Below are positions 5,074 to 5,910 of a DNA stretch of 5,910 nt, piece after piece. The DNA is taken from positions 1 through 5,910 of the forward strand of contig JBBSDV010000183.1 of the NCBI GenBank assembly GCA_038240335.1. The letters run 5' to 3'. The stretch is from JBBSDV01 sp038240335. GTDB lineage: Bacteria; Chloroflexota; Dehalococcoidia; DSTF01; JACRBR01. Position 1 is the stretch's first letter, and every line of letters begins with the position of its first letter. Made by a program: the position numbers and the translations under genes. The notes beneath the pieces were generated by a model that was given only the letters and a program-made list of their open reading frames with translations, was not told where the DNA came from and searched no databases.

Positions 5074-5730
5074 CTAGAAGTTAAGGCCGGAGAGACTCCG
5101 CAGGTAGCTCTGGAAGTCTCGCAGCGCATCCGCGCCGCGATCGAAGATGAAGATGCCTGGCGCGTAGCCGTGATTTGCGGTCGTGAGGAGGCCGAGGATG
5201 ATCGCCCAGACGGCGAAGCCAGCGGCGCACGACACGAGGACGCGGCCGGCAGGCGCGTCGGTCGCGGTCTGCGTCGCGATGACGGTCGTGCCGAAGAAGA
5301 GGGCGATCGACGTCAGGGCGATGCCGTAGTCGAGGCCGGGGATGAACATGAGGAGAGTGAGCGCAAGGGGCGCCGTCGCGAAGCCCATGACGCGGATGAG
5401 CTCGTTGACGTCGGCGCGGGCGCGGAAGACCTGCGTGAGCATGACGTACGTGATCGCGACGAAGACGGCCCAGAGCACGATCGAGAGGATGGTGCCGATG
5501 AGCGCCGATTGGACGAAGACCTTGCCCGAATCGGGGATGTCTGCGATCACCCACCAGAGCCAGCCGCCGAGGCCGGAGAGGAGGGTAGCGACGACGGCGA
5601 CGACGATGGCGGGAATAGTGGAATTGGGATCGCTGCGGACTTCGTCAAACACGGTCGTGTCGAGCATGGCGAGCCGCTTGAGGCGCTGCATGAGGACGTT
5701 GACATCCATTCCGCCGGCTTGTTGCATCAT
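5074..5730 (-). CDS. YIP1-family membrane protein
   Basis: A 218-residue protein with a soluble N-terminal segment (about residues 1-36, including DTTVFDEVRSDP) and five hydrophobic segments near 38-64, 72-100, 117-132, 134-154 and 163-184. This is the layout of the Yip1 domain. The link between TM2 and TM3 (LTQVFRARADVNELIRVMGFATAPLAL) is the recognisable family core. Bacterial members are common and mostly of unknown function. The ATG at 5730 is preceded by a strong site GGGGAGGTGG, with GGAGG 7 nt away; the next ATG at 5727 is slightly worse placed, and Met8 is a further option. The gene has its own predicted promoter (5794-5822) and terminator (5018-5043), so it looks monocistronic. A 6-bp hairpin, CTGGCA/TGCCAG (5747-5762), lies in the leader just before the ribosome site. 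Family likely; role unknown. Confidence 0.85.
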   Translation of the reverse strand: MMQQAGGMDVNVLMQRLKRLAMLDTTVFDEVRSDPNSTIPAIVVAVVATLLSGLGGWLWWVIADIPDSGKVFVQSALIGTILSIVLWAVFVAITYVMLTQVFRARADVNELIRVMGFATAPLALTLLMFIPGLDYGIALTSIALFFGTTVIATQTATDAPAGRVLVSCAAGFAVWAIILGLLTTANHGYAPGIFIFDRGADALRDFQSYLRSLSGLNF

Positions 5731-5734
5731 GATT

Positions 5735-5744
5735 CCACCTCCCC
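5735..5744 (-). promoter_or_regulatory. Strong Shine-Dalgarno site of the YIP1 gene
   Basis: On the minus strand GGGGAGGTGG precedes the ATG at 5730, leaving 7 nt after GGAGG. It is the best ribosome site in the window and fixes the start. Confidence 0.85.
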
Positions 5745-5793
5745 TGCTGGCATCCGTGCCAGACGTGTGGTCAACAAAGATTGAGATGCATAG

Positions 5794-5822
5794 CTAATAC
5801 ATCATTTGTTGGTAGTTGTCTA
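5794..5822 (-). promoter_or_regulatory. Predicted sigma-70 promoter of the YIP1 gene
   Basis: On the minus strand a -35 TAGACA (5822-5817), a 17-nt spacer and a -10 TATTAG (5799-5794) lie in a locally AT-rich stretch, unlike the surrounding GC-rich DNA. Predicted start is near 5787, giving a leader of about 57 nt that contains a small hairpin. The -35 overlaps the stop of a possible upstream reading frame. Confidence 0.5.
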
Positions 5823-5909
5823 GCGCGGCCGCAGAGATCCGATGCGCAAGATATTTCGGATCGGGTTCGACGCCGAATCAGGCCTCGGCTCGTCGTTCGG
5901 CTTCGTCTC
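5820..5909 (-). CDS. Possible 3' end of an upstream gene, cut by the right edge
   Basis: A minus-strand frame enters from the right edge and ends at TAG (5822-5820), giving 29 codons that end in NILRIGSLRPR. Third positions are mostly G or C, as in the certain genes here. It resembles no family I can name. A competing plus-strand reading begins at an ATG at 5842 (MRKIFRIGFDAESG...) and runs off the edge with similar third-position GC. The sequence shown cannot decide between them. Confidence 0.28.
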   Translation of the reverse strand, partial: ETKPNDEPRPDSASNPIRNILRIGSLRPR

Positions 5910-5910
5910 A

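Noticed and set aside
5808..5882. tRNA-like stretch with GGTTCGA and TAGCGCGG words
   Set aside because: The T-arm does not pair as a 5-bp stem, no 7-bp acceptor stem can be formed, and the anticodon-like stem has a 13-nt loop.
1..5910. Mobile element, prophage, CRISPR array or defence island
   Set aside because: No transposase, integrase, direct-repeat array, cas-like or toxin-antitoxin gene was found on either strand. The recognised genes are ordinary chromosomal families.

Overview
This is a GC-rich bacterial chromosome segment holding housekeeping and small accessory genes. There is no transposase, phage gene, CRISPR array, rRNA or convincing tRNA. Two features point to a Gram-positive-like or deep-branching lineage: a bacterial RNase HII/YraN pair, and a CofD-type gene for coenzyme F420. 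Chloroflexota (Dehalococcoidia- or Thermomicrobia-like) is my best guess and Actinomycetota is the alternative. This is inference from gene content and base composition, not a similarity search.

Layout. Positions 1-1692 (+) carry the 3' part of rnhB (RNase HII, cut by the left edge). It overlaps yraN (UPF0102 nuclease-fold protein), and a DinB/maleylpyruvate-isomerase-like four-helix protein follows after a 122-nt spacer. Positions 1693-2159 contain no convincing gene but are full of structure: several stem-loops, a near-consensus sigma-70 promoter firing on the minus strand, and a strong intrinsic terminator on the plus strand just before the next gene. Positions 2160-2639 (+) encode a short TetR-type regulator. 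A 22-bp near-perfect palindrome lies across its start codon and is probably its own operator. From there to the right edge the genes are on the minus strand. Read in transcription order they are a YIP1-family membrane protein (5730-5074), an intrinsic terminator (26-bp perfect palindrome), an MFS transporter (4977-3706), a possible 28-codon ORF, and cofD (3616-2687). cofD converges on the TetR gene.

How the genes relate. rnhB and yraN overlap and are probably co-transcribed; this pairing is widespread in bacteria. cofD follows the MFS gene with only a short gap, so the two may be co-transcribed. That does not show that the transporter handles anything related to F420. The YIP1 gene has its own promoter, Shine-Dalgarno site and terminator, so it looks like a separate unit. 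The TetR gene has no divergent partner, so its target beyond itself is not visible.

Nothing here amounts to a clear new multi-gene system. The parts most worth a second look are the structured gene-free block at 1693-2138 and the operator over the TetR start codon. Lesser points are the Arg-to-Cys change in the RNase HII GRG motif, the altered C-terminal motif of CofD, and the ambiguous coding at the right edge.
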